Below the pieces are notes generated by a model. It was given only the letters and a program-made list of their open reading frames with translations, was not told where the DNA came from and searched no databases. From Gadus chalcogrammus (lineage: Eukaryota > Chordata > Actinopteri > Gadiformes > Gadidae), in contig NC_079412.1 of NCBI RefSeq assembly GCF_026213295.1, positions 795,656-859,655 of the forward strand: DNA of 64,000 bases, written 5' to 3'. Each line of letters starts with the position of its first letter. Positions within the stretch are counted from its first letter, which is position 1. A program made the translations under genes and the position numbers. Of the stretch, positions 63,992 through 64,000 are shown in pieces.

Positions 63992-64000
63992 TACAGGTTA
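63992..64000. repeat. Start of inverted array 1 sequence
   Basis: GTACAGGTTA-type sequence is the reverse complement of the 'taacctgtac' that precedes each decayed Ser copy in array 1, so an inverted array block continues beyond the window. Confidence 0.8.

Overview
The window is vertebrate nuclear DNA, most likely from a teleost fish. Evidence: tandem tRNA gene arrays with eukaryotic A and B boxes, spliced transposon genes with GT-AG and GC-AG introns, long (CA)n microsatellites, an RTE-type LINE of the kind common in fish, and several short repeats typical of teleosts. I see no ordinary host protein-coding gene. Everything recognisable is a tRNA gene, a tRNA pseudogene, a transposable element, or spacer.

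Layout. (1) 1-29933 is array 1: tandem units of about 2.59-2.61 kb. Each carries minus-strand tRNA-Ala(TGC), tRNA-Ser(AGA), tRNA-Thr(TGT) and tRNA-Ala(CGC), plus several decayed Ala- and Ser-derived copies. Three copies of one RTE-like LINE (ends at 2215, 12193-15594, 23035-26436) lie at the same spacer position with the same 12-bp target duplication, so they were copied together with the array. (2) 29934-35835 is transposon copy A, gene on the minus strand. (3) 35836-38658 and 46231-53084 are array 2: 871-bp units with tRNA-Ser(GCT) on minus, tRNA-Gln(CTG) on minus and tRNA-Gly(TCC) on plus. (4) 38659-46230 is transposon copy B, complete at both ends, splitting one tRNA-Ser(GCT) gene and flanked by the 6-bp repeat CGGCCA. 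(5) 53085-55632 is copy C, internally deleted, and 55639-about 63916 is copy D; both have their genes on plus. (6) From about 63917 to the end, array 1 sequence reappears in inverted orientation.

The main discovery candidate is the transposon family A-D. It encodes a roughly 1.3-kDa-residue-scale (about 1,320 aa) spliced protein with N-terminal zinc-finger-like motifs, a region resembling DUF6729, a candidate DDE core (YVDRD, LDSFH, SSLESFH motifs) and a C-terminal zinc-binding tail. Every preserved tRNA junction lies at the same position in the A box of a tRNA-Ser gene (TGGCCG/AGTGG), and the element gene always runs in the same direction as the tRNA. This resembles the Dada superfamily of fish DNA transposons, known to target multicopy small RNA genes, but with tRNA-Ser as the target. 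Copies A and B also carry a tRNA-like cloverleaf near their 3' ends. Copy A keeps an open frame through nine exons but lacks its first exon and 5' end. B, C and D are broken by frameshifts, deletions or stops.
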